A stretch of 64,000 nt of DNA from Bacteroidales bacterium UBA755 (lineage in GTDB: Bacteria > Bacteroidota > Bacteroidia > Bacteroidales > UBA932), in the NCBI GenBank assembly GCA_002297815.1, contig DBKH01000060.1, positions 1 through 64,000 on the forward strand. The letters are read 5' to 3'. Below the pieces are notes generated by a model. That model searched no databases, had not been told where the DNA came from, and was given only the letters and a program-made list of their open reading frames with translations. This document shows positions 1 to 9,084 of this stretch, piece by piece (position 1 is the stretch's first letter; every line of letters begins with the position of its first letter). The translations under genes were made by a program, and so were the position numbers.

Positions 1-1613
1 GAGTTGTAGAAGTGCTGCCAAGAGTAACCGGCCATCGCATTGAAAGAGTGCTTGCCGAGAGTCTTGTCGTACTGGGCGTAGAACTCAAGGGTCTGGTCTC
101 GCTTTGTCTGGGTGTAGTTGTTGTGATAGCCGGAGCCGGACTCCTGGGTGTTGTGGAATGACATTTCCGTGCCCGGAGCGACATCAACTGTACCGTCTGA
201 CTTGGACCAGTCGAGACCGAGGTTGAGGTTGAGGCTGAGATCCTCGAATCCATGAATCTTGTAGTTGAACTGGGCGTTGCCGATGAAACGCTTGGCGTTG
301 GACTTGTCAACCTTGTCGTAAAGAAGGGCGACAGGGTTCATTTGTGCCATCGTGTTGCAGTTGTCGATGGTAGTTGTCCCCTTGCCGTTGTTCCACCAAA
401 AATATCCGTTCAGACCTTTTTCATCATAAACAGGTTGGGTAGGGTCCATGCGGACAGCACCACCGATGGCGTCCTGGTTGGCGAACCTGTTGTCCATGTT
501 CATCAACTTGCCGTTGAGGTTGACCTGAAGATGGTCGTCAAAAAGGGTCGGGTTGAGGTTGACCGCGATTGTCTCACGGGTAAGGTTGGAGGTCTTGAGG
601 GTACCATCCTGGTTGTGGTAGCCAAGGGACACACGGTAAGGCATGCGGAACATGTCACTCTTGCCCACTCTTCCTGAGACAGCCACATTGCCGTCAATGG
701 TGTTGCCAAGCTGATATATCTCTTTTTGCCAATCTGTGTTTTCCTTGCCGAGAGCCTTGTAGGCAGCACCATCAGTGCCAAGATACCATTTCATGATGTC
801 TCGCATCTCGTCACCGGTCAGCACATCCACATACTTGGCGTTCTGGCTTACGGAAGCAGTGAGGTCAGCGCTCACGTGGATGCCTTCGGCACCCTTGGAG
901 CCCTTCTTGGTGGTGATCATGATGACACCGTTGGAAGCCCTCGAACCGAAGATAGCGGTAGCGGAAGCATCCTTAAGGACGGTGAAGCTCTCGATGTCGT
1001 TAGGGTTGATTGATGAAAGAGCGTCGGAAACACCGCTGATGCTGGTCTCGGAAAGAGGCAGACCATCAACCACAACGAGAGGGTTGTTGTTGGCCTTAAG
1101 TGAGGAACCGCCACGGATTCTGATTGTGCTGGCTGAACCAGGGGCACCGTCCCCCATCGTGACAACGACACCAGCGGACTTGCCTTGAAGCAGGTCGGAA
1201 GGTGATGTCACCATACCTTTGTTGAGTTGGTCTGCCTTCACTGAGGAGATCGAGCCGGTCATGTCACTCTTCTTGACAGTGCCGTAACCGATCACGACAA
1301 CATCGTCAAGGAACTCTGTGTCAGTGGCAAGGACAACCTTCGCAGGAACAGCGGATGCCTTGAATGACTGTGTTGTGTAGCCGATGCAACTAATGACAAT
1401 AGTAGCATCTGGACCTGAAACGTTAAGGATGTAGTCTCCATCAACACCTGTCGATGTTCCGGTCGAAGTCCCCTGTTCCATGACAGTGGCTCCGATGACC
1501 GGACCGGCAGCGTCGACTACAACTCCTTTCACCTGATACCCGCTCTGAGCGGATACGGTTGTGCCGACCAGGCAAAGCAGCAAGGTCGCCACAGCAGCTA
1601 TAATCCTTTTCAT
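1..1613 (-). CDS. SusC/RagA-type TonB-dependent outer-membrane transporter (C-terminus beyond left edge)
   Basis: Reading from the ATG at 1613 gives a signal peptide ending in VSAQ, a carboxypeptidase-regulatory-like domain (about residues 30-105, with VVGATV-type and STGVDGDY motifs), then the SusC hinge (DDVVVIGYGTVKKSD) and the plug with SPSDLLQGKSAGV, RIRGGSSL and NPLVVVDG. The frame stays open to base 1, where the barrel has begun, so about 537 residues of a roughly 1000-residue protein are present. Such proteins form the barrel that imports glycans or peptides across the outer membrane with a SusD lipoprotein lid, energised by TonB. It lies 56 bp downstream of the sugar transporter gene and is probably co-transcribed with it; a SusD gene is expected beyond the edge. 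The family is certain; the substrate cannot be read from the sequence. Confidence 0.95.
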   Translation of the reverse strand, partial: MKRIIAAVATLLLCLVGTTVSAQSGYQVKGVVVDAAGPVIGATVMEQGTSTGTSTGVDGDYILNVSGPDATIVISCIGYTTQSFKASAVPAKVVLATDTEFLDDVVVIGYGTVKKSDMTGSISSVKADQLNKGMVTSPSDLLQGKSAGVVVTMGDGAPGSASTIRIRGGSSLKANNNPLVVVDGLPLSETSISGVSDALSSINPNDIESFTVLKDASATAIFGSRASNGVIMITTKKGSKGAEGIHVSADLTASVSQNAKYVDVLTGDEMRDIMKWYLGTDGAAYKALGKENTDWQKEIYQLGNTIDGNVAVSGRVGKSDMFRMPYRVSLGYHNQDGTLKTSNLTRETIAVNLNPTLFDDHLQVNLNGKLMNMDNRFANQDAIGGAVRMDPTQPVYDEKGLNGYFWWNNGKGTTTIDNCNTMAQMNPVALLYDKVDKSNAKRFIGNAQFNYKIHGFEDLSLNLNLGLDWSKSDGTVDVAPGTEMSFHNTQESGSGYHNNYTQTKRDQTLEFYAQYDKTLGKHSFNAMAGYSWQHFYN

Positions 1614-1669
1614 TTGGAATGTTTGATTTGTTAAACTGCACATTTAATAAATAAATTATCTTTATTAGG

Positions 1670-3001
1670 TTATCTCTTCACGGTAATGAGACGGACGCTA
1701 AGCGCACCAAGGACAAGAAAGACTCCGGCTGTGATCAACATGTTGGCCTGAACCCCGCCAAGTGCCTTAAGAATAACCCCTCCGAGTGCCGCAGCAACAA
1801 TCTGCGGAAGGCAAATCGTACAATTGAAAAGTCCGAGGTAGCTACCCAAGTGTTCTCCGTCAAGGGCATTTGTCAGAAGGGTGAACGGAAGGGCAAGCAT
1901 TGCGGCCCACGCGGTTCCTATCAGAAAATATGACACACAGATGAGGTACTGGTTGTGGATGAACGCTACAGAGGCGAAGCCAATGGCTCCAATCAGAAGA
2001 CTCACAACGTAAGCGAGTTTCAGAGAGCGGAACTTAGGCAGCACGATAGCCCACAGAATCGAACCGACGGCTTGAACGGCAAAGGCCACCCCGACCCAGT
2101 TGCCTGCGGCCTGATACCCCTCGGAGGCAGTGTCAGTGGCGTTCCAGCAATTGGCAGCGATGGCTCCATTTGAATATGTCCACATGTACATGAAAGCGGC
2201 CCAACAGAAAAACTGCACCAGTCCTACTGTCCAGAATGTCCTCGGAGCGTGGAACAGCAACTTGATGAGCCCCGGATTCTCTTTTGCCTCCTCGGCTTGA
2301 CGCTTAGGATCAATGGAATGGAATTCGGCATATTCCTGAGGATTCATCTCCTTGACTTTCAAGAAGGTGTATAGCACGCAGACAATGAGAATAGCGGCAC
2401 CGCACCAGAAGCTCCAGATCACTGACGGAGGAACCTGTCCCTTGGGGGCGATGTTGGCGATGCCTATCCAAGTGAAGAAGATAGGGAAAAGATACCCGAC
2501 GAGGCTTCCTGCGTTGCACAACAGCGACTGGATTGAATATGCCTGCGCCTTCTGCTCCTCACTAACCATGTCTCCGACCATCATCTTGAACGGCTGCATC
2601 GCCACATTAATCGAAGTGTCCAGGAATATGAGCGAGAACAGTCCGAACCACATCGCTCCGTTCAGTCCGAGGATCAGCCTTGAGGAGAAACTCAGACTTC
2701 CTGCGTTAGGAAGGAAGATCATCACAAGGACTGAGATCAGAGCCCCGATCAGAAGGTAAGGCTTTCTGCGTCCCATCCTGCACCAGGTCCTGTCGGACCA
2801 CTTGCCGATGAGCGGCTGGACTATCATCCCCATCAAAGGAGGGAGAATCCAGAAGAAGCTCAGCTGATGCGGATCGGCACCGAGGGTGGCGAATATCCTG
2901 CTGATGTTCGCGCTCTGAAGGGCGTAGGCTATCTGCACACCGAAGAACCCGAAACTGAGATTCCACATCTCCCAGAATGTAAGTTTACTCTTATGTTGCA
3001 T
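1670..3001 (-). CDS. MFS sugar transporter, SLC45/GPH-like (maltose/sucrose type)
   Basis: A 443-residue inner-membrane protein with about twelve hydrophobic segments. It has the MFS loop motif GKWSDRTWCRMGRRKPY between helices 2 and 3, as in the SLC45/GPH-like sugar symporters common in Bacteroidota. The N-terminus (LSFGFFGVQIAYALQSANIS) is characteristic of the group often annotated as maltose or glycoside transporters. It would move the mono- or disaccharide released in the periplasm into the cytoplasm. It is the first gene of a minus-strand unit with the SusC at 1613, which fits one uptake route from outer to inner membrane. A near-consensus -7 box lies about 35 bp upstream. The exact sugar is an inference. 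Confidence 0.85.
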   Translation of the reverse strand: MQHKSKLTFWEMWNLSFGFFGVQIAYALQSANISRIFATLGADPHQLSFFWILPPLMGMIVQPLIGKWSDRTWCRMGRRKPYLLIGALISVLVMIFLPNAGSLSFSSRLILGLNGAMWFGLFSLIFLDTSINVAMQPFKMMVGDMVSEEQKAQAYSIQSLLCNAGSLVGYLFPIFFTWIGIANIAPKGQVPPSVIWSFWCGAAILIVCVLYTFLKVKEMNPQEYAEFHSIDPKRQAEEAKENPGLIKLLFHAPRTFWTVGLVQFFCWAAFMYMWTYSNGAIAANCWNATDTASEGYQAAGNWVGVAFAVQAVGSILWAIVLPKFRSLKLAYVVSLLIGAIGFASVAFIHNQYLICVSYFLIGTAWAAMLALPFTLLTNALDGEHLGSYLGLFNCTICLPQIVAAALGGVILKALGGVQANMLITAGVFLVLGALSVRLITVKR

Positions 3002-3034
3002 TTTTATGGTACTAATTCCAGTGTCATTTCGCGG

Positions 3035-3042
3035 TAAATATA
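3035..3042 (-). promoter_or_regulatory. possible -7 box of the MFS/SusC operon
   Basis: The minus strand reads TATATTTA, one mismatch from the Bacteroidota -7 consensus TAnnTTTG, and would place the transcript start about 25 nt before the ATG at 3001. No clear -33 TTTG is seen. The rest of the 3002-3204 gap also holds the start region of the divergent kinase gene, where TATTTTTC near 3130 is an equally weak candidate. Confidence 0.3.
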
Positions 3043-3204
3043 GGCTAAATGTGCAGATTAATTATTATAGGAAAGACGAACGGAGAGAAAAAAAGGACGA
3101 ATAGTAAGGTTTTAATGACGAAATGAAAGATATTTTTCTTAAATTGCAGCATGCTTGGCAAACAAGACTGCTAATTATAAGGATCACTTGCCCACAATAG
3201 TTTT

Positions 3205-4575
3205 ATGACACTGAAGACATCCTCCATAATTCATTGTTTCGCGCTGCTACACGTGGCTACGGCAATCTTGTGCAGGATGTTCAGCCTAGGAGACGAGTTG
3301 GCACTCACGACCCTCACCATTGTACTGACCGTCATCCTTTGCTTAAGGTATCGCCAGAGCGTGGAGTTCTCCTCCATCGTCATAATCATCGCGAACATTC
3401 TCGGTTACATTCTAGGCAACGGAATCGCTGCCCTCGTGGGAATGTTCATCAATCATCCGCTGCTCTCCCCTGCCATCGCGACTTTCACGACAACAGAAGC
3501 GATGGGATGGGGACTTGTGCTGTTCATGAGACGTTTCGCTGACAGACACGGGAAGGAGCCGAGAACGCGCAACATAGAGATTACTTGGCTCACGATAGCA
3601 GTCACTATGATTCTGATTGTCAGAATCATAATCTACCTATTCAGTTCAACCCTCTTCGAAGGTGGCTCTGTACTTAAGGCAGTCTCAGCGTTTGTGGACA
3701 ATTCCTTCATCCTGTTGGTGATGGTCTGTCTGACAATTCTCTTCGTAGAACAGACAAAGGATTTGTCTAGGAAGAAATCGACCGCCTGCCACGTGATCGC
3801 CACGGCATCATTCCTAGCAGGAATCTCAGCGATTTCAGCGACCTTGGTCGGCTCCGGGTTGCCTTTCCATTTCTACATGTCCTTCTCCGCGAAGAGTTTC
3901 CTTGAGCTCCTACTGGTGGCCTTCATCGCGGAAATGATGATATATTCAGTGATCTACATGATTGAATATGCCATCACAGCCCGCCGCAACGCTGAGAAGG
4001 AGAAGGATCGTGCTGACTTGGCCAAGTTCCAGTATCTCAACCTCAAGCAGCAGATCAACCCTCACTTCCTCTTCAATTCTTTGAATATCCTGGACGCCCT
4101 CGTGCTGGACGGGCAGGACAAGGAGGCAAGCGAGTATATTCATAAATTGGCGGGGATATACCGCTACATGCTTCGTAACGAGGAGGAAAGCGTCGTGACG
4201 CTGCGGGACGAGATGACCTATGTCGAGATGTACCGGGACTTGCTGAAAGTAAGGTTTCAGGAAGGCTTCAATGTAAAGGTCAGCATTCCGCCTGAGGACA
4301 TGTCTAGACACGTTGTTCCATGCTCAGTGCAGCTTCTGATTGAGAACGCCACAAAGCACAACGCAGTTTCTCCATCCAAGCCTCTGAATGTCAGCGTGGT
4401 CTCTGACGGGCAGACCGTTACAGTGACAAACAACCTCATTCCTAAATTTACCGAGGCGCAGTCCAGCGGACTGGGGCTCAACTACATACGTCAACAGTAC
4501 AAGGAACGTTCCGGCAAAGGGATCGAGATCATCCGCACGAACGAATCCTACACAGTCAAGCTACCTCTATTATGA
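3205..4575 (+). CDS. LytS/YehU-type membrane sensor histidine kinase
   Basis: A 456-residue protein. The first ~250 residues are mostly hydrophobic (roughly six to seven membrane segments), so sensing is probably within or close to the membrane. The cytoplasmic part has the His_kinase (PF06580) motif QINPHFLFNSLN with the phospho-acceptor His near residue 283, and an N-box-like ATP site (LLIENATKHN, near 378) followed by GLGLNY. The stop overlaps the start of the response regulator by 4 nt (ATGA), so the two are translationally coupled. Kinases of this family pair with LytTR regulators. The divergent sugar genes and the SusC/SusD pair downstream are likely targets (inference). The ATG at 3205 begins the first hydrophobic segment. 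Confidence 0.9.
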   Translation: MTLKTSSIIHCFALLHVATAILCRMFSLGDELALTTLTIVLTVILCLRYRQSVEFSSIVIIIANILGYILGNGIAALVGMFINHPLLSPAIATFTTTEAMGWGLVLFMRRFADRHGKEPRTRNIEITWLTIAVTMILIVRIIIYLFSSTLFEGGSVLKAVSAFVDNSFILLVMVCLTILFVEQTKDLSRKKSTACHVIATASFLAGISAISATLVGSGLPFHFYMSFSAKSFLELLLVAFIAEMMIYSVIYMIEYAITARRNAEKEKDRADLAKFQYLNLKQQINPHFLFNSLNILDALVLDGQDKEASEYIHKLAGIYRYMLRNEEESVVTLRDEMTYVEMYRDLLKVRFQEGFNVKVSIPPEDMSRHVVPCSVQLLIENATKHNAVSPSKPLNVSVVSDGQTVTVTNNLIPKFTEAQSSGLGLNYIRQQYKERSGKGIEIIRTNESYTVKLPLL

Positions 4576-5348
4576 AAGTCCTGATTATAGAAGATGAAAT
4601 GATGGCCCGCAAGAGCCTTGAAAAGATGTTGGAGACCAATTTCCCTGACATTGAAGTTGTCGGAGAATGCGCATCGGTAAGCGAGTCCGTCGCTCGGCTC
4701 AAGGAAAGGCCCGATGAGGCGGACTTGATATTCATGGATGTGGAACTTTCTGACGGAGAATGTTTTGAGATTTTCCGTCAAGTGGCGGTGAAGCCGCGGG
4801 TAGTGATGACAACGGCTTACGATAGCTATGCAATCAAGGCGTTCGAGGCTGGCTCAATAGACTATCTTCTCAAACCGATAGAGGTGACAGCGCTGACAAG
4901 GGCTGTGGAGCGGTGCCGGCAACTATCCTCCGGAGAGATCGATGTGGAGAAGATTCTCGGAGCGATCTCCCGAAAGGATTCCGGACACGAGTACAAAGAA
5001 CGCTATCTGGTTCAGTTCAATGACCGGATTGTGCCTGTCAAGTCTGACGAGATTGCTTTCTTCTATTCGGAGGACAAGAACAATCATGTCGTGACGCATG
5101 CTGGGGCGGTCTATATTGTCGATGCCACAATGGATGCCATCATCACCGACCTTGACCCTGAAAGATTTTTCAGGATTTCGCGAAGCTGCATATTCGCAAA
5201 AGATGCTGTTGAATGTGTCACCAAGCTTCTGGGCGGAAGGCTGCGCGTCACTCCCAAAGTTCACCTTTCCTCAAACCTTGGCCAGGCTCCTGACCTTACT
5301 GTCAGCCGTTCCAGGGCTGAGGAATTCCTTACTTGGTTGGAAAGCTGA
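4572..5348 (+). CDS. LytTR-family response regulator
   Basis: A 258-residue protein with an N-terminal receiver domain (residues 1-120: acidic pair in LIIEDE, phospho-acceptor Asp in FMDVELSDG near residue 55, TTAYDSYAIKAFEAGSIDYLLKP carrying the conserved Lys) and a C-terminal LytTR DNA-binding domain (about 145-255, with FFYSEDKNNHVV and FFRISRSCIF-type strands). It is the partner of the kinase it overlaps. LytTR proteins bind direct repeats upstream of target promoters; I could not pick out a convincing pair in 5349-5611. Its position directly upstream of SusC/SusD suggests control of that pair. Confidence 0.93.
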   Translation: MKVLIIEDEMMARKSLEKMLETNFPDIEVVGECASVSESVARLKERPDEADLIFMDVELSDGECFEIFRQVAVKPRVVMTTAYDSYAIKAFEAGSIDYLLKPIEVTALTRAVERCRQLSSGEIDVEKILGAISRKDSGHEYKERYLVQFNDRIVPVKSDEIAFFYSEDKNNHVVTHAGAVYIVDATMDAIITDLDPERFFRISRSCIFAKDAVECVTKLLGGRLRVTPKVHLSSNLGQAPDLTVSRSRAEEFLTWLES

Positions 5349-5497
5349 GAGAGATCTTGTGGTACGTGCTGCAGCCATACCATAATATATAATCATCCTA
5401 AATCCTTGTAGAATTTTGACGCAATCAATTTCCGCACGGATAGAAATCGTTTGCGCTTTATTGCAATGCAAAAAAATCGTCACTAACCTTAAAAATA

Positions 5498-5529
5498 TTT
5501 GAGTAATCGCCTCAAAAACCCTATCTTTA
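5498..5529 (+). promoter_or_regulatory. promoter of the SusC/SusD operon
   Basis: TTTG (5498-5501), a 20-nt spacer and TATCTTTA (5522-5529) match the Bacteroidota -33/-7 pattern with one mismatch. The transcript would carry an AT-rich leader of about 75 nt before the ATG at 5612. Confidence 0.6.
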
Positions 5530-5611
5530 GGATGCGTATGATAAAAAATTCGCTACAAATTGAATAAATAACCAATTATAATACACCTATTAATTCTTAT
5601 CAATTAACATT

Positions 5612-8600
5612 ATGTATTGTTCAAAAACAAAACTAACACGGCTCTTGTCAAGAGTGACGCTTATGTTGCTGTTTCTGATTTCCGTGCCTGCCATGGCACA
5701 GAATCTGACAGTGCGAGGCAAAATCATTGACGAAAACGGTGAGCCTCTTCCTGGCGCGGGAATCGTCATCGAAGGCACTACTACCGGTACTACCACTGAC
5801 AGCGATGGTAATTTCACCATCACAGTAAAGCCTAATGCTGTTCTGGTTGCATCTTTCATAGGTTTCGAGCCTACCAGCCTGAAGATCGGAACTTCCGCTC
5901 CAGCTAACCTTAAGATCACCTTGAAAGAGGACAAAAATCTCTTGAACGAGGTTGTCGTGACCGCCCTCGGACTGCCGAAGCAGGCAAAGTCAGTCGGCTA
6001 CGCGACCACGAGGGTTTCCACAGACGAGATCGAGAGAACCAACTCCATCAACCCAGTCAACGCCCTTCAAGGAAAGGTTGCAGGTCTTCAGATCAACACT
6101 GGAGGAGCTTCCGGTATCACATCGTCCTCAGCCATCACCATCCGAGGCGCGAAGTCAGTGGACAAGAACAACTCCCCAATCTTCGTAATCGATGGAATGA
6201 TTATTCAGGAAGCCATCACCGGAAACCTTGCTGGTACGGACTGGGGTTCACAGCTCAAGAACCTCAACCCTGCCGACTACGAGAGCGTCACCGTCCTTAA
6301 GGGAGCCGCAGCGACCGCACTCTATGGTTCACGCGGAGCCAATGGTGCGATTGTGATTGTCTCCAAAGGCGGAAAATATGGCAAGCAGGGTCTTGGCGTA
6401 GAGGTCAACCAGACAGTCGAGATCACTGATGTTTACAAGTCTCCTGTTGATCTTCAGAATGTCTATGGAGCCGGCTACACCTACAATGGCTACCAAGGGG
6501 ACTATCAGCCAGATGGTTCATTGGACAAGGTAGCGTCACAGAGCTGGGGCCCAAAGATGGATGGAAGAATGATCAACCAGTACATGCCTAATGGAGAGAA
6601 CACACCATTCTCACCTCACCCGAACAACTGGAAGGAGTTCTACCAGACCGGAATCAACAACGTCACCAATGTGGCCATCAGTGGAGGTGGTGAGAAATCA
6701 TCCTTCCGCCTGTCATACGGCTTCAACAAGACAAAGGGTGTGTTCTTGAACAATGATTTCCAGAGACATAACATCTCATTTAGGGGAAACACTGAACTGA
6801 ATAGGATCTTCTCTGTCGAGCTTGGTGTTAAATACGCCTTCTCAACTGCAAAGAACGGTGCAAGCCAAGGTGGTTGGGACTGGGGTAACAACGTTGGTAT
6901 GATCACTGCATACTATCTTCCTCGAAACCTTGACATCGCGGCCTATTACGATCAGTACCGCGATCCTAAGACAAAGGCTGTAGAAAGTACGTCAATCTAT
7001 GGCGCACTGAGAGGGTACTTCCACACTCGCGACACACAATTGCAAAAAAGGAACGAAAGTTCCATTCTTACGGACCTTACTCTCCACGCCAACATCGCTC
7101 CTTGGCTCAGAGCCAGCCTGAAAGGCAACTACAACTACTACGGAATCAGTTCCGAGAACCATTGGGTGGGAACAGGTGAAAACTATGGTCCTACAGGTTC
7201 CGGAGGCTATGGACGAGGTGGCAGCATCTCAGGCAACTACAATTTCATGGGAATGCTCCAGATGCCTGAACAGTTGTTCAAGATAGCCGGTGAGGACTTC
7301 ACGGTAGCCGCGATTCTCGCTGCAGAACTCTATGGCAACACAGAAAGCCAATCTTGGAGCAAGCAGACTCAGGGAGGTCTTGTCGTTCCTGGCGTGTTCT
7401 CCTTCTCGAACTCAAAGGAGCTTATAATTCCTAATTATTCCTACACACCACGTAACCAGCAGACATTCGGTATTTCTGGAATATTGAACCTCGGATGGCG
7501 CGACCAAGTGTTCCTTGAACTTACAGCCAGAAACGACTGGTTGTCCACATTGACCTATCCTTCCTACATGGAAGGCAAAAACAACTACTCCGTCTTCTAC
7601 CCGTCCGCAAACCTCTCATGGGTGTTCACTGATTCATTCAGAAACGACATCCCTGAATGGTTCTCATTCGGAAAACTACGCGCCTCCATCGCACGTGTCG
7701 GTATGGGAACTTCCGCCTACGCCACAAGTCGCGGTTACGGTGTGTTCAACCAAGGCCAAATCTACACTCCTGACAGAAGTACATCAGTCATTTCGGCAAA
7801 CCCTAATCTCGGTACAGCGTACAACGAGGATCTCAAACCGGAAATCCAGCAGTCAATCGAACTTGGTTTCGACACACGTTTCTTTGATGAAAGGGTGAAC
7901 ATCGACTTTGCTTGGTACAAGAGCAACACCTTCAATCAGATCATGTCTGTCGGTTCTGTGGCCGAGTCTGGAGCCAGCACGAAACTCATCAATGCAGGTA
8001 ACATCCAAAACAAGGGTATCGAACTCCAGATGGACGTGACTCCGATTCGCACAAGCGACTGGCGCTGGACCGTTGGTGGCAACCTGACCGTCAACAGAGG
8101 CAAGGTTGTAAAACTAGACGATGAGGTCAAGGAATGGCAGCTGATGGGAGGCTACGACTCAGCTCCTGAAATTTGGGCTTACGAAAATGGAGAGTTCGGT
8201 GTCCTCACATCCTACAAGAACAGTTCCTACATGTCCCCAGTCCTAACTTGGCAGGGAGAGGATGGTGACCCACGCAACGGAAAGATGATCATCCAGTATT
8301 ATCAAGAGTACGGTTCACCTAATTCCGTGTCTGCGTACTATCCGCTTACCTTGTACGACCGCAACGAGGAAGGAGATCGCGACAGACACATTCTTGGAAA
8401 GGTTGAACCTGACTTCACATTAAGCCTCAACACCTCCTTGTCCTACAAAAACCTCGATCTCTATGTTCAAGCTGACGGACGTTTTGGTGGAAACTACTTC
8501 TCCAACATGTGGAAATACGCTGTTCCTAACGGTTCCTTGAAATCTACACTCGAAGGCAGAGACAAAGAGCATGGTGGTATCGCCAGAATCAACTACAAGG

Positions 8601-9070
8601 GAGAGACCGTCTATGACGGACTTATGCTTGACGCTGTGTTCGCAGAAGGCACTCAGGCCCCTACCCAGAATCCAGACGGATCTGTAGGAGCGATGATTGA
8701 TGTCGGAGGAATGACCTATAAGGAAGCTGTTGAGCAGCACAACGTTCGCCCTGTGATGACAGGTATGTGGTATGCCATGAACTACGGATGGGGAATGTGC
8801 GCAATGCCGGGATCAATCCAGGACAACACTTGGTTTGCCCTGCGCGAGATCACCCTTGGCTACCGTCTCCCTGAAAAGGTCTGCAAGAAATTCGGTGCGA
8901 ACTACCTTCGTCTCGGATTCACGGCACGCAACATCTGTTACCTCATCAACAAGTTGACTGACGGACTTAACCCTGCCTCTATCTCAAGCAACAACCCGCT
9001 TCAGCCAATGGACATTGGTGGAGTACCATTCTACCGTACCTACGCTTTGAACCTGACTGTTAGATTCTAA
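5612..9070 (+). CDS. SusC/RagA-family TonB-dependent transporter
   Basis: A complete 1152-residue outer-membrane transporter. The signal peptide ends at PAMAQ (residues ~1-29). A carboxypeptidase-regulatory-like domain follows (about 33-110, GKIIDENGEPLPGAGI), then the SusC hinge NEVVVTALGLPKQAKSVGYA, the plug (NALQGKVAGLQINTG, FVIDGMII, LKGAAATALYGSRGANG) and a 22-strand-type barrel ending in LNLTVRF with terminal Phe. It is followed after 14 bp by its SusD partner. The VVVTALGL hinge and the SusD type resemble systems often found away from polysaccharide enzymes; no glycosidase lies nearby, so a peptide, glycoprotein or other ligand is as likely as a glycan. Regulation by the upstream two-component pair is plausible. 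Confidence 0.96.
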   Translation: MYCSKTKLTRLLSRVTLMLLFLISVPAMAQNLTVRGKIIDENGEPLPGAGIVIEGTTTGTTTDSDGNFTITVKPNAVLVASFIGFEPTSLKIGTSAPANLKITLKEDKNLLNEVVVTALGLPKQAKSVGYATTRVSTDEIERTNSINPVNALQGKVAGLQINTGGASGITSSSAITIRGAKSVDKNNSPIFVIDGMIIQEAITGNLAGTDWGSQLKNLNPADYESVTVLKGAAATALYGSRGANGAIVIVSKGGKYGKQGLGVEVNQTVEITDVYKSPVDLQNVYGAGYTYNGYQGDYQPDGSLDKVASQSWGPKMDGRMINQYMPNGENTPFSPHPNNWKEFYQTGINNVTNVAISGGGEKSSFRLSYGFNKTKGVFLNNDFQRHNISFRGNTELNRIFSVELGVKYAFSTAKNGASQGGWDWGNNVGMITAYYLPRNLDIAAYYDQYRDPKTKAVESTSIYGALRGYFHTRDTQLQKRNESSILTDLTLHANIAPWLRASLKGNYNYYGISSENHWVGTGENYGPTGSGGYGRGGSISGNYNFMGMLQMPEQLFKIAGEDFTVAAILAAELYGNTESQSWSKQTQGGLVVPGVFSFSNSKELIIPNYSYTPRNQQTFGISGILNLGWRDQVFLELTARNDWLSTLTYPSYMEGKNNYSVFYPSANLSWVFTDSFRNDIPEWFSFGKLRASIARVGMGTSAYATSRGYGVFNQGQIYTPDRSTSVISANPNLGTAYNEDLKPEIQQSIELGFDTRFFDERVNIDFAWYKSNTFNQIMSVGSVAESGASTKLINAGNIQNKGIELQMDVTPIRTSDWRWTVGGNLTVNRGKVVKLDDEVKEWQLMGGYDSAPEIWAYENGEFGVLTSYKNSSYMSPVLTWQGEDGDPRNGKMIIQYYQEYGSPNSVSAYYPLTLYDRNEEGDRDRHILGKVEPDFTLSLNTSLSYKNLDLYVQADGRFGGNYFSNMWKYAVPNGSLKSTLEGRDKEHGGIARINYKGETVYDGLMLDAVFAEGTQAPTQNPDGSVGAMIDVGGMTYKEAVEQHNVRPVMTGMWYAMNYGWGMCAMPGSIQDNTWFALREITLGYRLPEKVCKKFGANYLRLGFTARNICYLINKLTDGLNPASISSNNPLQPMDIGGVPFYRTYALNLTVRF

Positions 9071-9084
9071 AAAAGAGCAAGACA